DNA from: Epiperipatus broadwayi
Lineage: Eukaryota; Onychophora; Udeonychophora; Euonychophora; Peripatidae
Assembly (NCBI GenBank): GCA_028023455.1
Contig: JAQFVV010013366.1
Location: 1-64,000 of the forward strand
Direction: 5' to 3'
DNA: 64,000 nucleotides
In this document: piece by piece, positions 21,503-34,084 of the stretch
Layout: each line of letters begins with the position of its first letter
Numbering within the stretch: the stretch's first letter is position 1
The notes under the pieces: model-generated
What the model was told of the DNA's origin: nothing
The model's input: only the letters and a program-made list of their open reading frames with translations
Databases searched by the model: none
Position numbers and translations under genes: made by a program

Positions 21503-22044
21503 AAGCATTTATTTTATATAGCGTAACACTCGCAAAAGCGTATGCACAATTAGCTTGAAAGGCTGATATTTTAATGTAATAATAAATATTAATATATCTA
21601 TATATATATATAGAATATATAATAATAATTTTAAAATAAATGAATTACTTAAAATGTCATCGATTCTGCTAACCATGTTACTCAGAAAAAGTCAAAAACA
21701 ATAGTGCTATATATTGCTTAACTAAAAAAATATTACATATTTAATTTATTCTCTTTCACATATAGGAGACCTACAACATTTGCTATATTTTGTTCAGACT
21801 CCCTCATGTACATCATACATTGCCTATAATAGTTTGTACTTTGTTGATAAAGTTTGATTACAATACAATATGTATTGTTTATTGAACAGCATGTATACAA
21901 TACTTTTCAACTCATACACTCATATATATATATATATATATGTAAATTATTAATCAATGTCTGTATATATTTGTTTAAAATATTGTTACTGTATTAATGA
22001 TTGTATTGTTTTGAATAATTATATATATATATAACAAGTGTAAT

Positions 22045-22165
22045 AATGCTCAACCAATGATCACTTAGATGATCCCAATATCAATAACAACCAACATTTG
22101 GTGTTGTTGATTGTTATTGATACTGGGATTGTCTAAGTGTTGACTGGTTTTAATAGTATATATAA
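22045..22165. repeat. Small hairpin element nested in repF
   Basis: Arms about 22,055-22,103 and 22,110-22,150 pair (ACTTAGATGATCCCAATAT, CAATAACAACCAACA against TGTTGATTGTTATTG, TGGGATTGTCTAAGT), with a loop of about 7 bases. TA runs flank it on both sides. Confidence 0.75.
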
Positions 22166-22339
22166 GACAAATGTTTATATATATATATATATATTTAGTT
22201 TGCATAAATAAATTAAGATTATAGTATGAAATAAAAATTAAAAATAATAATGTAGTTATTAGTAATACATTCAAGGATTATATATATATTTACTGTAATT
22301 CTATCCACTGTTAAAATAAAAATTGTAAAAATAACTAAG

Positions 22340-22660
22340 TAGACCACATCTTTCCCTTTTCCCCCCCTTTTCGGGCCCCTTCTCACTCTACTCCCTCCCT
22401 TCCCCTTCTTTTTATAATATTTTATTGGTTTGGGTGGTTTTGATTTTTTTATAATTTTTTTAGGGGGGGTTTTTCCATTTTTATAAAAAATTAAAAAAAC
22501 ATTTAACAAAAAAAAAAAAAAAAAGTGAGTGGGTGGGTGGTTGGGGGCTTAAAAAAAAATTTTTTTGTTAAAAAAAAAAAAACTAAAAAAAAAAAAAAAA
22601 AAAGAGTTTTTTTTTGGGGTGTTTTTTTTTTTTAAAAATTATTTTTAAATTTTTAAAAAA
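22340..22660. other. Homopolymer-rich block, possible assembly artefact
   Basis: A succession of long single-base runs (C, G, A and T, several over ten bases), unlike any other part of the window, including GGGGGGG and CCCCCCC next to long A and T runs. An open frame across it on the minus strand is rich in Lys, Gly and Pro and is not a gene. It looks like either an extreme low-complexity spacer or poorly polished sequence. Confidence 0.55.
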
Positions 22661-23278
22661 TTAATATTTTAAATAAAATAAATTGCAAAATGAATGACTT
22701 TTACTGTAATTAAATATGCTCTAGAGAATATCATTTTCTTCAATCTCTTTTTTTCTTAAAAAGTTACAATAGCAGTCTGTTATTAACTGATTATCTTTTC
22801 TCTAATTGTTTGATGTTTTTAAGTTTGTATCAACTTTATGAATGTTTTTAAATTGTGTAAAACATTTAGAATTATGCTTACAAAACATTTTTTTATGCAA
22901 AATACTGCAGATCAAATTCATGACAGAATAATGAAGGTAGAATTAAATGTATACACTTTCAAAATAAACCCAAATAAATTTATTAATAAACATAATAACA
23001 TATGATGCTTTGAGACAAAAAACTGCAGCAGTCATATTAAAAAATTTATTAAAATTTACAAATTTTAATGTTTTTTTTTTTAAAAAAAATTTGATTATGT
23101 ACTGTGTTTTGAGTTAGAAATGTGCTGGCTTTCATATATGCATTAAATTTACAAATTTTATTCACTTTTTGTTTTGTTTGTATATGTACATTTTTTTGAA
23201 TAGTGTATACATTCAAAGATCAGCCTTTCAAGCTAATTGTGCATGCGTCTTCTGCGAGTGTTAAATAATAAATGAATA

Positions 23279-23889
23279 CTTCACTCTACAATACAAGATA
23301 TAGTATTTATGCAGGAATAAAAGGAGTCCTCTTATTCCTATGACTCAAATTCTTTTATATGAGCAAATATGAAGTACTGTTGAATGAAGCGTGAGAGTAT
23401 AATTCTCACTTTAAATTACTATCTACGATGTTGTAATGAATGACGTAGGTGAAATTGTCTAGAATTTACTAAACGTCACTCTAAGTGAAACTTAATTATA
23501 AGTAAATAGTGTATATAACTGAAGTAGTATATACATAAAAGCAGTCAACATTTAATCAATACAAATATCAATGACAACCACAATTTCAATTTGTTGTCAT
23601 GACAACTTCCTTTTAATAATAAAGGTGGAAACCCACTTGTATCTATGGCCTAATAAGTTGATATAGACCCTAAAAATTGCATCTTGAATATAGAGAGTGA
23701 AATAATTAATTCAAAGAGGTTTAAATAAACCTCATTAGATAGGTAAATATAACCTGTTTTAAAAGTAGACTAATAAATAGTCAATTATAACTTTGAAACT
23801 ACACTCCAACTGAAGTAGTATATATTAATACAACATATATCACAGCTTCACTGTAATCAATTTTTTTTTTACTGCAGTAGTTTTTTTAA
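23279..23889. other. Unassigned AT-rich stretch
   Basis: Two related pieces, AACTGAAGTAGTATATA near 23,519 and 23,810, and a short hairpin ATCAATGACAACCA / TTGTTGTCATGAC near 23,568-23,606 that echoes the hairpin at 22,045. No gene. Confidence 0.4.
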
Positions 23890-25014
23890 ACCGTAAGGGA
23901 ACATCATATGATCACCATTATTTATGCTTATACAGGCTGTTTTTCAGAGGGAAAACTCTCCATACATTGGCAACAGTCAGTGCAAAGCAGAGAAAACAAT
24001 GGATTCAGGAAGGTTTGTGCATAAAATCCCTTTCTAGTGCCTACTCATACAATATTGCCAGATGAGTTTCTAGCTAGTGGCTTTCATCAGTGAAGAGCCT
24101 TGGATCTGTAAGTACTGCACCTAGATCTTAGAATCTAAAGCAACCCTCCAGCAGCCACCTTCTACCTTTTTAGCTACTGAATGGAGAGTTTTGCCTCTAT
24201 GAAAAACAGCTGGTGTAAGAATAAAGAATGATGATCATGTGATGCTTGATAGTTTAATACAAATCCTGTCCAATAGTTTTATGGTGACTGTGGTTATTAA
24301 AGAACCAAAGACACCAATTCTGAACTGAGTTCAAATCTACACAACTATATAAGCTAATGATCTTAGCTTGAAAATATTATGGCGTATCCATTTTGGACTC
24401 AATGTTTTATAGTTAGCTAAAAAGTAAAAGATGGATGCTGGAGGGTTGCATTAGATTCTATCCAAGGCTCATCACTGATGAAAGTCACAAGCTAGAAACT
24501 AATCTGGGGATATTGGATGAGTAGGCACTAGATAGGGATTTTATGCACAAACCTTCCTGCATCCAATGATTACTCTGGCTTGCACTGAGTGGCACTAATG
24601 TATGGAAAGTTTTGACTCTGTGAAAAACAGCTTGTACAAACATAAAAAATGATGATCATGTGATGTTTGACGGTTTCATGCCAATCCTGTCCAATAACAT
24701 TATGATGACTGTGGTTATTAAAGAACCAAAAACACCTAGCTTGAAAACATTATTGTGTTTTCAGTTTGGATTCAAACCTTTATAGTTAGCTAAAAAAAGG
24801 TGGCTGCAGAGGGTTACATTAGATCCTAAGATCTAGGTGCAGTGCTTTCAAATCTAAGGCTCTTCACTGATGAAAGCCACAAGCAGAAACTAGTTTGGGG
24901 ATACTGGTTGAGTAGGCAGTAGATAAAGATTTTAAACACAAACCTTCCTGCATCAGTTGACTACTCTGTCTTGTACTGAATGGTGCTACTGTAAGGAAAG
25001 TTTTGCATCTGTGA
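23890..25014. mobile_element. repG composite, copy 2
   Basis: A partial unit in minus orientation (23,890-about 24,190) is followed by two units in plus orientation (about 24,190-24,600 and 24,600-25,014). Shared words with copy 1 include AGTGCTTTCAAATCTAAGGC-type blocks, GATGATCATGTGATG, AATCCTGTCCAATA and GATTACTCTGGCTTGCACTG. A T-run followed by AAA stands at both ends (23,880 and 25,018), a possible target duplication but low-complexity. Total length (about 1.12 kb) is almost the same as copy 1, although the units differ in arrangement. Confidence 0.65.
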
Positions 25015-25614
25015 AAATTTTTTTAAAAAAAAAAAAGTCTTCATCTATTGAGTAAAACTGAAACTATGATTTAAAATAATTTATGAACCTAAGTTAATTT
25101 GTTTTTGCTACGGAATGCTATAATGCAACCACCATAAAGTACTCCAGCTTTGTTGCATGGTTCTAACTTATGTTATAAATGCAGCAGTTTCTATTAGAAA
25201 TGGCTAGACTAAGATTTCTTGTGTTTTTAGTTTTGACAGATGAAAAGAGAACAAGAATATTCTTTATCAGAAACCTACCAGTGAGAAAACAATACTATAG
25301 ACATTATATCTATTATGCACACACTTATAATAAAAAAACTGCTAAAAATTTTATACCAGAAATCATGCAATAAAAAATGAAAATAGTAATATTATTTTTT
25401 ATTTTAAATTTCAATCATATAGACCAAGTCATACATAATGTAGCAAAGACTTCAAGAATATGATTTTCGATTACAACTAACTGTCATCAGGTTATAAACT
25501 CAGTGCTACCATGAACAAAGATATTATTATAGTTTATATACAAGTCTCATCATTAAAATCAAATACTAAAAAATGGAATATTATTCACAGCTCTTCATTG
25601 TAGTAATAATATAT
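25015..25614. other. Noncoding AT-rich stretch
   Basis: No gene or shared repeat. A 64-codon open frame at 25,179-25,373 has no recognisable motif. Confidence 0.4.
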
Positions 25615-26190
25615 TGGACTATTTCCATAATCTAATATTCCTTGTTAAATATAGCCCTATGTGTAGTTTGGCACAATCATAAAGCATTTGATTTGAGATC
25701 AGGACGTCCCAGGATGAATTCAGGTGCTTGAAATTCTTATAAACTTCCAAACAATAAAGCCATATATGTTTTTCTTTTTGCTCTGTGCTATTTGGTGCAA
25801 CAGTAGAGCATCCCACTTGGGATCCCAAGTTGGATCAGAAAGTTCCAGGAATGAGCCAAGTGATCAAATTTCTTATGAACTCCTGAGCAATAAAGCAATA
25901 GGGTTATATTTACATTTCATTGTTGAATGTCTTTAAAAAAAAATTAAGCTTTATTCAAATTTATAAAGATCCATTCAACTCTTAACAATAGCACACTGAT
26001 TAGTTCATATCACAATAATTCAAATGGCATTAGTCTACTCTTTTCTTCAGGTGTTGTTTACCAGACCAATAAGAATACAGGTGAGGGAATCAAATCTGGA
26101 TCCTTAGTATTGTGGATACTGAATTTAAGATAAATAACCAACTAAACAGTCAGTTTGACTATCATCTTAAAAGCAATATTGCCTTTAAGT
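25615..26190 (-). mobile_element. SINE-1 copy, minus orientation, with a SINE-2 insertion
   Basis: Begins GGACTATTTCCATAATCTA, is interrupted at about 25,649, resumes at 25,913 with TTGAATGTCTTTAAAAAAA, then ACTCTTAACAATAGCACA, CTTCTTCAGGTGTTG, AATCAAATCTGGATCCTTAG (complement of the B-box region) and the AACCAACTAAACAG region (decayed A-box complement). Confidence 0.7.
25649..25912 (+). repeat. SINE-2 dimer nested in SINE-1
   Basis: Two tRNA-like modules in tandem: GTGTAGTTTGGCACAATCAT...AATAAAGCC and GTGCTATTTGGTGCAACAGT...GAGCAATAAAGC. The A-box-like GGTGCAACAGTAGAGCAT and the arm CTTGGGATCCCAAG are visible in the second module. Flanking ATTCCTTGTT (about 25,639) and ATTTCATTGTT (about 25,913) fit a target duplication of about 10 bp that has since drifted. 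Confidence 0.65.
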
Positions 26191-26491
26191 CATATTAAAT
26201 GACACTCACTGAGTAATCCACAAAATACAAAGCTCATCAAAATTTGAGATCATATACAAGTCATTTCAATAATTTCAATAAATGAAATTTTAATAACTTG
26301 ATATGATTAAGATTCTTGCACTTTGAATATTATGAAAGCCAGCTTATAGGAAATGGTAGTGGTTTATAATTGTCACACTCTGCATCAAACAAAAAGCATA
26401 TTGACAATTTAAGAACACTTTATATATTTGCAAATAAAGAAGGAATTAATAATGTAATTAAGTACACATAAACATGAACTGTCCGATAATA

Positions 26492-26559
<68 letters not shown>

Positions 26560-26639
26560 AATTTTGCATATGTATATGCTTTACAAAGTGTATAATTGTT
26601 CTTTCTACTATGTGTTTGGTTTTCCATTCAACTTAATAT
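26191..26639. repeat. AT-rich DNA with a (TA)n microsatellite
   Basis: TA array at about 26,497-26,556, after noncoding AT-rich sequence without a gene. Confidence 0.8.
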
Positions 26640-27230
26640 ATTTTTAGTATCGTGTACCATAATTATGGCTGATTTACAAGTCAGAAGGATTTAAAGAATT
26701 CCTCAACTGAAAACAAAATAGTAATGCAAATATGAAGCAGATCAAAAATGTAACATTGAAGAATGCATAAAAGATCTAACCAAGATTGGATACAAACAAA
26801 ACACACAGAACAGAGAAATCAAGATTCAATACCAAAATAAAGCAGAATTAAAGAAGACAAGATACAAATTATGGATCGTGATGCCCTATATAGCAAGGCT
26901 AGCAACTAAATTATAAAATGAATAGACTTTAGAACACCAAAGATCAGCAATGACAAAGATAAACTACAAAAAAGGGTCAACAAATAGTATACAAATTACA
27001 ATGCAACAGTCTGGGATGCATAGCTGTATAGTAAAAACAATCTTTAATCAATGTCACTTAAAGGATAACATAAGAACTTATATAAAGAGCTAAAGAAAAC
27101 TCAGAATACATGCCAGTGTTCTTATATATGGAAAAGAACACACACACCATTTTGATCCACAATATGTCAAACTGGTAAGTATAGAGGAATGATAGAAAGA
27201 ATAAGATAAAGGTTTGGTACCTTGCAAACA
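26640..27230 (+). pseudogene. Possible Penelope-type coding remnant
   Basis: Conceptual translation with stops gives IEECIKDLTKIGYKQNTQNR followed by KTRYKLWIVMPYIARLATKL, then CHLKDNIRTYIK and, near 27,130, HTHHFDPQYVKLVSIEE. The order resembles the linker after the RT of Penelope-like proteins (a Gly-Tyr helix, then a hydrophobic VTPY..-like strand) and the H..FD..NVKI block of their GIY-YIG tail. The resemblance is weak and spread over frames, so this is a tentative call. Confidence 0.3.
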
Positions 27231-30107
27231 ATTACAATATAATAAATAAAATAAGTAATGACATCCAATTATTGAATTGCTGGAATATGCAGATCAACTC
27301 ATTTGCATATTAGTAACATCCACTATAAAACAGCATACAAAATAAAGAAAGACAGATATGATTATGGTGCACAGTACCAAAATTGCATTACCCTACACAG
27401 AAAAAAGCAAAAACATTGAAAAAATAATAATTATATGCTTCATAATGCATGTCACCATGCATGTGCAAAATTTACTATAGATAATCAACAAAGTTTAAAA
27501 TAAAATTATAATATTTATATATTAGTGGTAGCAATATCTCATAAGCTTAATTTTATATACTGTAATTATAAATTACTGAAAAAAAAATGTATGTGCATAA
27601 CAGTAAATAGATATAATATTGCATAATTAAGCCAAATCGCTCATTCTAAATTGTGTCTAATTTTCGTATATATACAAAAATAACAGTAGATTCCGAATTA
27701 TAACATACAATATAGTTTATAGTTTTACATGATATTTTTTCTTCTTCAAAAAAGTGTCACGCATGTCTGAATTTAAACTCATTTCATCAATCTCTAACTC
27801 CTTTTCTTCATATCATACCAGCAAACCCTCTCAGACATACATTTAAACACTGCGCATTTTTTGAATTCTCTTGAATCCGTGTGTATGCACTTAGATACGG
27901 TAAAGTAAGTGTTAACATAATTACGCTAGAAAAATTAGCACAAACCAAAATTATTAATTTACTTTTAATGTAATCTAGAAACTGTATAAAATCAAATTAG
28001 AGGAATATTGTATTCAATGCAAAAACTCATTATTAATTTACTTTTTTTACTTTTAAATAAAAAAACATGCTGCTTTTACTGCTAAAAAGTTTGAACTTCA
28101 TGTGGAGTTTAAATTCAAGATCGCAAAGATTAATACCATCTCCAGAGTAATATCAGATTTTTACAAAACTTTGCAATATATACTTTCTCTTGTTACAATA
28201 ATTTAAAATCCATCTCTGATTGGGAATTTTTTTTAAAAAAAGACATTAAATGTTAAATTTCCCATTAAGATCAATATAGATAATAATAATAAAAAATCAA
28301 AAGTTTCACTACGTTTTAGTTTGAAATAATTTATAGCATTCATATAATAACTATAAAAATTTTCCAATTATGCCAGACTGTGGCCATATTAGCAATGTAG
28401 GAACATCTAAAATATTTACATAAGTGTCTTAAGGACAAAAAGATATTTATCAAGCAAACAAGCTACATGCTAATGGGTTGTTTTTTTCTTCACTTTTATC
28501 TTCTCAATAAAAATAGTTAGTTACTTATTTCCTGGACAATAAATAGACACCATTTGTGACAGCTATATACACTACTTGAAGAAAATATCAAGCTCCCATT
28601 GAAATTCCCAATCACCTAAAACAATTACAATACAAGGCCATTCGAAACCCAGTATATACATTAAACCAAGAATAACATATAAGTATGGCAGAATTATAGA
28701 CAATTATGTCAATGTCTACAGGTATTGTGGGAAAACATGTAAAAATTTCTTATGCATATATTTTTACATATTCTAATAATATGATATAGAACCATATAAC
28801 TATAGGATGATCTATCATATATATTATAACAAATTGCTAAAATCAAAACAAAGAATTAATTTTAAACAAACAAACAAAAAAAAGCAAAGTATGGCTACAT
28901 AATATTATGGAGTATTTTCATGGCACTCTTTAATGAACTTTTTAGCACTATTTTTTTAGTGCCACCTTCATTTGATAAAAAAATGGAACTATAGAAAATA
29001 TTGATTTATTAGTTTAAAAACTACCTGAAGAGGTCTGTAGCTTGTCATGAAATACTACAAATGAGTTGACAAAACCCTAGAACATCAGTGATTGGTAGAT
29101 TCTTTGATTTGGGCATATAAACATATTTGTAATCTCAACTTCAAGTAATGTTAACAATGAGAAATATATATAAATATATTTTCCGTAATTTATTTAAATA
29201 TTAATTTGATGATTCTTCACTTCTTTTCTTATTTAAATGTAATTCTATATTTAAGTAGCATTTTGCATGTTTAACAAGAAAATATTATAAATTTATAAAG
29301 CTTTTAACTTGCCGAGCATGCTTTCAACATTTATGGTCATAGTCATAGCTCAAATAATAATGACAGGGTATTGCAAGTTGTTTATATAATATTTAAATAC
29401 ACACAACACAGGTACCTATATAACAATGCTAAAGCTAATTCGGAATATAAGTTAGTTTTCTTGAAATAAGAGATGGTATATGGTCATGTCTTTGACCCAG
29501 TAAAAGTTAATATAGCATATGCAGAGTGAGATGACAGCAACTGCAAAATTAAAGAAGCAAGGTTTATCACCAATATTGTCATGTGATCAATAAAAAAGAA
29601 TCATGAATACCATTATCAAATAAATAAATTATGTAAATTAAATATTTACATATTTAAATATTATCTAGCCATTATACAAACATTTTACAATAATCTCCCA
29701 TTATAATAGAGCTATAAATCTGACTGTCAAAAGCATGTTCAGCACATTAAACATTTCATAAATTTATTTTGTTAAATGAGCAAAAACTCTGTTTAAATAT
29801 AGAATTAAATGTTAATTATTTTTACAAAATATTTGTATGGTAATTATTAAAAAAGAAATTATTATGATATTTACATCTATATTTATTTGAAATAGTTTTA
29901 TTTTTAATAATGCAACATTAAAAATTTGATGTAATAATAAACAGGAAACAACAATTCTTAAGTTCTATTAAATACCACAATATATAACTTTAATCACACT
30001 AAAACAATAATATAAACCTGGATCTTGTTTTATGCGGATTATTTTAATGCGATTTTGAAGTTATGTGAATCATGTTTCTTCTTAATATCTTTCATATTTC
30101 ACTATAT
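27231..30107. other. Long noncoding AT-rich stretch
   Basis: No open frame with family resemblance and no match to the other repeats of the window was found. TA and A/T runs are common; this may be ordinary intergenic or intronic DNA. Confidence 0.45.
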
Positions 30108-30485
30108 TTATTAGATATCAAGAAATTTAAATTATTAATAACTTATTTTCACTTGAAATACTTTTTTTTAAAAAAAATATAACGTTATATTAGCAGCTAA
30201 CGTGAATATGGCCTGAAGCTATATTTAGAAACTTAGCTTCTATGTAAATAACCTACTTATACTAATGAGTAAATAATAACAGATTTATACTTACATATAA
30301 AAATATCACAATAAATATTCAAAAAATTAAAACTTTTAACATGTATTTTGTTATATATAACAGAAATAAATAATCTTTTAGATTTTTAAAATAAAAAATG
30401 AAGATTTTATAAATTGAAAATAATCTTTCAAATGATAATGTATAATCTTTTTGTTTTGATTGTGATCTCATTTTTTAAATATAGA
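30108..30485. repeat. Dispersed repeat repI, copy 1
   Basis: About 375 bp shared with 52,494-52,865: ATTAGATATCAAGAAATTTA, TTATATTAGCAGC, TGAATATGGCCTGAAGC, AACTTAGCTTCT, AGAAATAAATAATC and TTTTGATTGTGATCTCATTT. No coding capacity. This copy lacks the repF insertion that interrupts the other, and so serves as the empty site. Confidence 0.7.
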
Positions 30486-30555
30486 AACAGAAAACCATTA
30501 ACACAGCACAAGACTGAAAGTGGCACTAGTTGTACATCACATCATGAATAAAAAT

Positions 30556-30645
30556 AAAGTGGCTAACAGGTTTCTCTGGGCATAATTGCTGAGAGATTCT
30601 TGACTTCATTTAAGAAGCCACAATACATCACATCACATCGAGTCT
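30556..30645 (+). repeat. Dispersed repeat repE, copy 2
   Basis: Matches 3070-3165: GTGGCTAACAGGTTTCTCTG, then AAGAAGCCACAATACATCAC and ATCACATCG. Confidence 0.55.
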
Positions 30646-31174
30646 GATTTCTTACCAGTTTACAAATGAATGCAAGCATTAATGATTAAAATATGTATTA
30701 AAAATATAAAATTAAATACTGTAGTTAATAAAGAACATAAAAAAAGTTTGTCTTGTATTAATTTTTTTCAAATATTTGAAATTTTTAATCAGTCATACTT
30801 TATTTGCTTATTTTTTTAATGTGAATTTTAAAGTAATTTTTCTTTGTTGCTTTGCTTTTATGCGAATTCTGAAAATTACAGATCCTATCCCCCATTTTTC
30901 CAGATAAGTTAAGTCTATTTTTGTGCAATTTTTTTTAATGCGGGTTTTCTGTGGAACCTATCTACCGCATAAAATGAGACCCAGATGTATACAATTTTCG
31001 TTTTAGAATGGTATTTCATAGCTTTATGATGACTCGATAATATTTCATTCAAGTTTAAAATTAATATTCAATCAACAACAACTTTATTAACTTATTGTTT
31101 TTATTGACTTTGATATAATTGTTCAATTAAAAAAACAATTTATTATTCTAATTATGTATTTTATTTTATTTCAC

Positions 31175-31228
<54 letters not shown>

Positions 31229-31560
31229 TTTCTATATTTGAAAAATTTAAATATGATCTTTTAGGATGATTTTTTAATTGTGGACTAAAGTTTTTAATAT
31301 TAAAGTAAAATCATGAACTATTAATTCAAATTGCCTCAAGGAAATATTGGGAAAATGTTGAAATGATGGAGGGTTAATATTTTATCTTTAGTGCTTATTT
31401 TTAATGAGGATTACATTTTTAAAACAAACTTTTTTTTTTTAATTTTAAAAATCACTGACTTGTTAAGTCTTACATAGCTAACTTCATTTAAATATTTTAC
31501 ATTTATTTATCTCTTGTTTCAACTAAGCTAAAAATGGTACATATGCATTGGGTTACATTA
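30646..31560. repeat. AT-rich DNA with an (ATT)n microsatellite
   Basis: ATT/TTA array at about 31,176-31,228. No gene in the remainder. Confidence 0.75.
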
Positions 31561-32383
31561 TGTGGTGTCATGTTTATACTTGTCTAATCTATTGTATTTT
31601 ACTTTCAGTCATAATGTCTCCATGAAATTAGATTATTACTTATATTGTGCCTTTTTTTATTTTTATGAAGTTCACCACAAAATCCACTTTAAGATTAGCA
31701 ATAAAAATAATCATGTGATCTTATTAATAAATATCATGAATGATTTATATTAATAAATATATAACCACAAAATCAAACCAATTAAAAATGCATTTCTAAG
31801 ATGATAACTATGTTTTATAATTGAGTAATCCAGCAAATTTCATCTTTTAGTATTTGGGATTCAACTTTCCATATCAGCTTTATTTTCCTCTTTCCAAAGA
31901 TGACATTTTATTTTTATACTAACATATCATTTCTTGTTTTGGTTTTCAATAACTTTTTTTTTCTGAATATTTTTTGCATATTTTTCCAGTCCTTGAACCC
32001 ATCCTCTTAATTATTCATGCCTACATAGTGAGGGGTGTGCCCCACAGATTGATAATTGTTAGTTTAATACCTTATATGCTACTTTCAGACATTCTCTCTT
32101 TCAAAAACAAACAACTAATTTAGAATTTAATGAATAATATTTCTGTACTATGATTTCCACATCACTTTCACGCAAAGCATAATAAAAAATACATTACAGA
32201 AATATTACTCAGTAAATGGATAATCTCTAGTCTAATGAATGACTAATAAAAACATATTAATATTCTCCCATCTAGTGGTTTGTGTCAAAGTTGTGAGAGC
32301 TGTAAGTTAGACACTTATCAATTAAATTGTAGTAATTCCCTATTTATATATACTGAACAGTGATGAGATGTGTAAGAGAATGT
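31561..32383. repeat. Penelope terminal-repeat relics
   Basis: 32,140-32,290 contains GAATAATATTTCTGTA and the inverted TACAGAAATATTACTCAGTA, then GATAATCTCTAGTCTAATG and GACTAATAAAAA, the outer pseudo-LTR words. The piece AAGATTAGCAATA, TTATTAATAAAT, ATGAATGATTTA near 31,690-31,755 is repeated at 32,728-32,900. No gene. Confidence 0.5.
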
Positions 32384-32438
32384 GATCTAGGCCAACTGAT
32401 GAGTGCTGTTTCAGCATGAAATAGGCAGCTTGGGAATC
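32384..32438 (+). ncRNA. Hammerhead ribozyme motif with damaged cleavage site
   Basis: GATCTAGGCCAA, then CTGATGA (32,395-32,401), a six-pair helix II (GTGCTG / CAGCAT, loop TTT), GAAA, then TAGGCAGC and TTGG pairing with CCAA. The core boxes are perfect, but the expected U-H before TTGG reads GC, so the cleavage site is probably lost. It is followed by the usual Penelope flank (TTTTTCACAAG, GGTCATATATTTATAAT, AGATGTTAAAAGTGG). Confidence 0.65.
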
Positions 32439-32762
32439 GTACATCTTTTTCACAAGTTTTTTTGGTCATATATTTATAATCCATAGCCCTCAACAAGATG
32501 TTAAAAGTGGATATAAACTAATCCCTACCTTGCAGTGAGTGACGTAGTGAAAATTCACTACAGACATACATTAAATGGATAATCTCTAGTCTAATGGATG
32601 ACTAAAAAAAATTACTAATATATTTCCATTAAGCAGTTTGGATCACAGTTATGAGCGCAGTAAGTTTGACGCTTATCAATGTAAATACAGCATGTTTCTT
32701 TTATGAAAAGAAAGCTCAACATTTTAAGATTAGCAATACAAAAAAAAAGCAGTCAAGTGTTG
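32439..32762 (+). repeat. Penelope pseudo-LTR, distal part
   Basis: Continues from the hammerhead with words in the order seen, inverted, at 58,800-58,990: GGTCATATATTTATAA, TAAAAGTGGATATAAACTA, GTAGTGAAAATTCAC, GGATAATCTCTAGTCTAATG, GATGACTAA. The end (GAGCGCAGTAAG, ACGCTTATCAAT) repeats 32,300-32,325. Confidence 0.55.
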
Positions 32763-32860
32763 TTATCCGAGAGGTCATCGCAGCCGCCTTGCAAGCAAGT
32801 AGTTGGTGGCAGACGGTTGTGGGTTCGCGTACCGGCCGATGCCATGACATATGGGAAAAA
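32763..32860 (+). repeat. Mini-SINE of tRNA-Ala type (SINE-3), copy 1
   Basis: Contains CATCGCAGCCGCCTTGCAAG and TTGTGGGTTCGCGTACC, a B-box with one change, then CCGATGCCATGACATATGGG and an A run. AAAAAAAAGCAGTC before and AAAAAAAAGCAATC after fit an imperfect target duplication; the related sequence at 31,690 lacks the insert. Compare the cleaner copy at 42,506. Confidence 0.7.
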
Positions 32861-34084
32861 AAAGCAATCTTATTAATAAATCATGAATGATTTACGTTAA
32901 TTCATATGACCATAAATGCTAATTCAATTAACTATAACATGTGGTGACACTATATTTAGAGTTTCAAAAACAAATTAAGACACTAAAAAAATGATTGACT
33001 ATTAGAAACAATTTTTAATTAAAATAAGTAAAAACAAAAGCAGACTAACTAAATAAACATTTTGTCAAATATTTAAAAAAGGAGAAATATAAATCCTCAC
33101 AGCGTATATGTAGACGAATTTGAAAGACAGCGAAATTAAGTTCTTTTTTTTTCTTGAAAGATTGTAATCAATTCAATGCTGTGAAAATAACGAATGAGGA
33201 ATGTGTCACTGTTACAGACAACATCTAAATGAAGTCTTTCCTTCAATATATTGAGGAAAAACTGATTTTGACAGGCATGAGAAGAAAAAAAATACTTCCC
33301 ACTGGAAGCTAAGAAATTTTACATTTAATTCCTGATCAAATAATTTCCAAGTAAAATGTGTTTCCCTTTTGACAAGTTTGTTTCTAAATGTATATAATTG
33401 TGATTTACCAATTCTTTTCAAATCTATACCAAAAATAGAAAAATAAAACTAGAATTATAAGCGCGAGAGAAGAAAAATAAAAACTTTGTCAAAAATTAAA
33501 AGCTACAGAAGAATTTTTTTTTCATTCTTTCTAATGTATATGGCTAAGTTTTATAACTCCAAAAAGTCGATTAACAAAGGTACTGTCATAATTGATAGGA
33601 ATTTCTCACCACTCTTAATCATATTTAGTATTTTTTAAAATAAATATGTAATTATGACGTCTTTGCTTAAAAAATCACGTGATGGTCAAACTCCCAAGTG
33701 GTGAGTTGAGTAAATACTTTTATTCAATTGATTCATATAGTTAGCAAGAAAACAATAGACGGATCTTTAGCACTCTTGAGTGGCAAATAATAAGTTCATT
33801 ATATTGCAGTAATAGCAAATATTTAAAGATGCACTTTCATTTATCATTGTGAATTAAAATCCGATTGAAATCAATTATTTAAAATGAAAGGATTACTATT
33901 AAAATATTTATTGATATATATTTTTCTTATGAGTTTTAAATAAATTATTTATGTCATTAAAACGAGATAGATTCCTTTTTTTTTTTGCCCGTTAAAAAGG
34001 AGAGAGCCAATGAATTTTGTTTGATTCCTTATATCAGATTAACCAAGATATACTGTCATATTGTTGTAATTTCAAATATAACTT
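32861..34084. other. Noncoding AT-rich stretch
   Basis: No gene is supported; short open frames at 33,212 and 33,985 lack recognisable motifs. Confidence 0.4.

Larger units (their letters stand above)
21503..23278. mobile_element. Long repF foldback element
   Basis: Arms 21,503-21,575 and 23,207-23,278 are reverse complements with about 85 percent identity (ACACTCGC, GCACAATTAGCTTGAAAGGC, TGAT...TTAATG against CATTCAAAGATCAGCC, TTTCAAGCTAATTGTGC, GCGAGTGTTAAATAATAAAT). The related compact element 52,303-52,493 shares the outer start AATAAGCATTTATTTTATA and the CAATTAGCTT core. The 1.6-kb interior has no open frame: it holds a small hairpin (22,045-22,165) and a homopolymer-rich block (22,340-22,660). 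Confidence 0.6.

Noticed and set aside
22219-22509. Minus-strand Lys/Gly/Pro-rich open frame
   Set aside because: Produced by the homopolymer block, which may itself be a sequence artefact.
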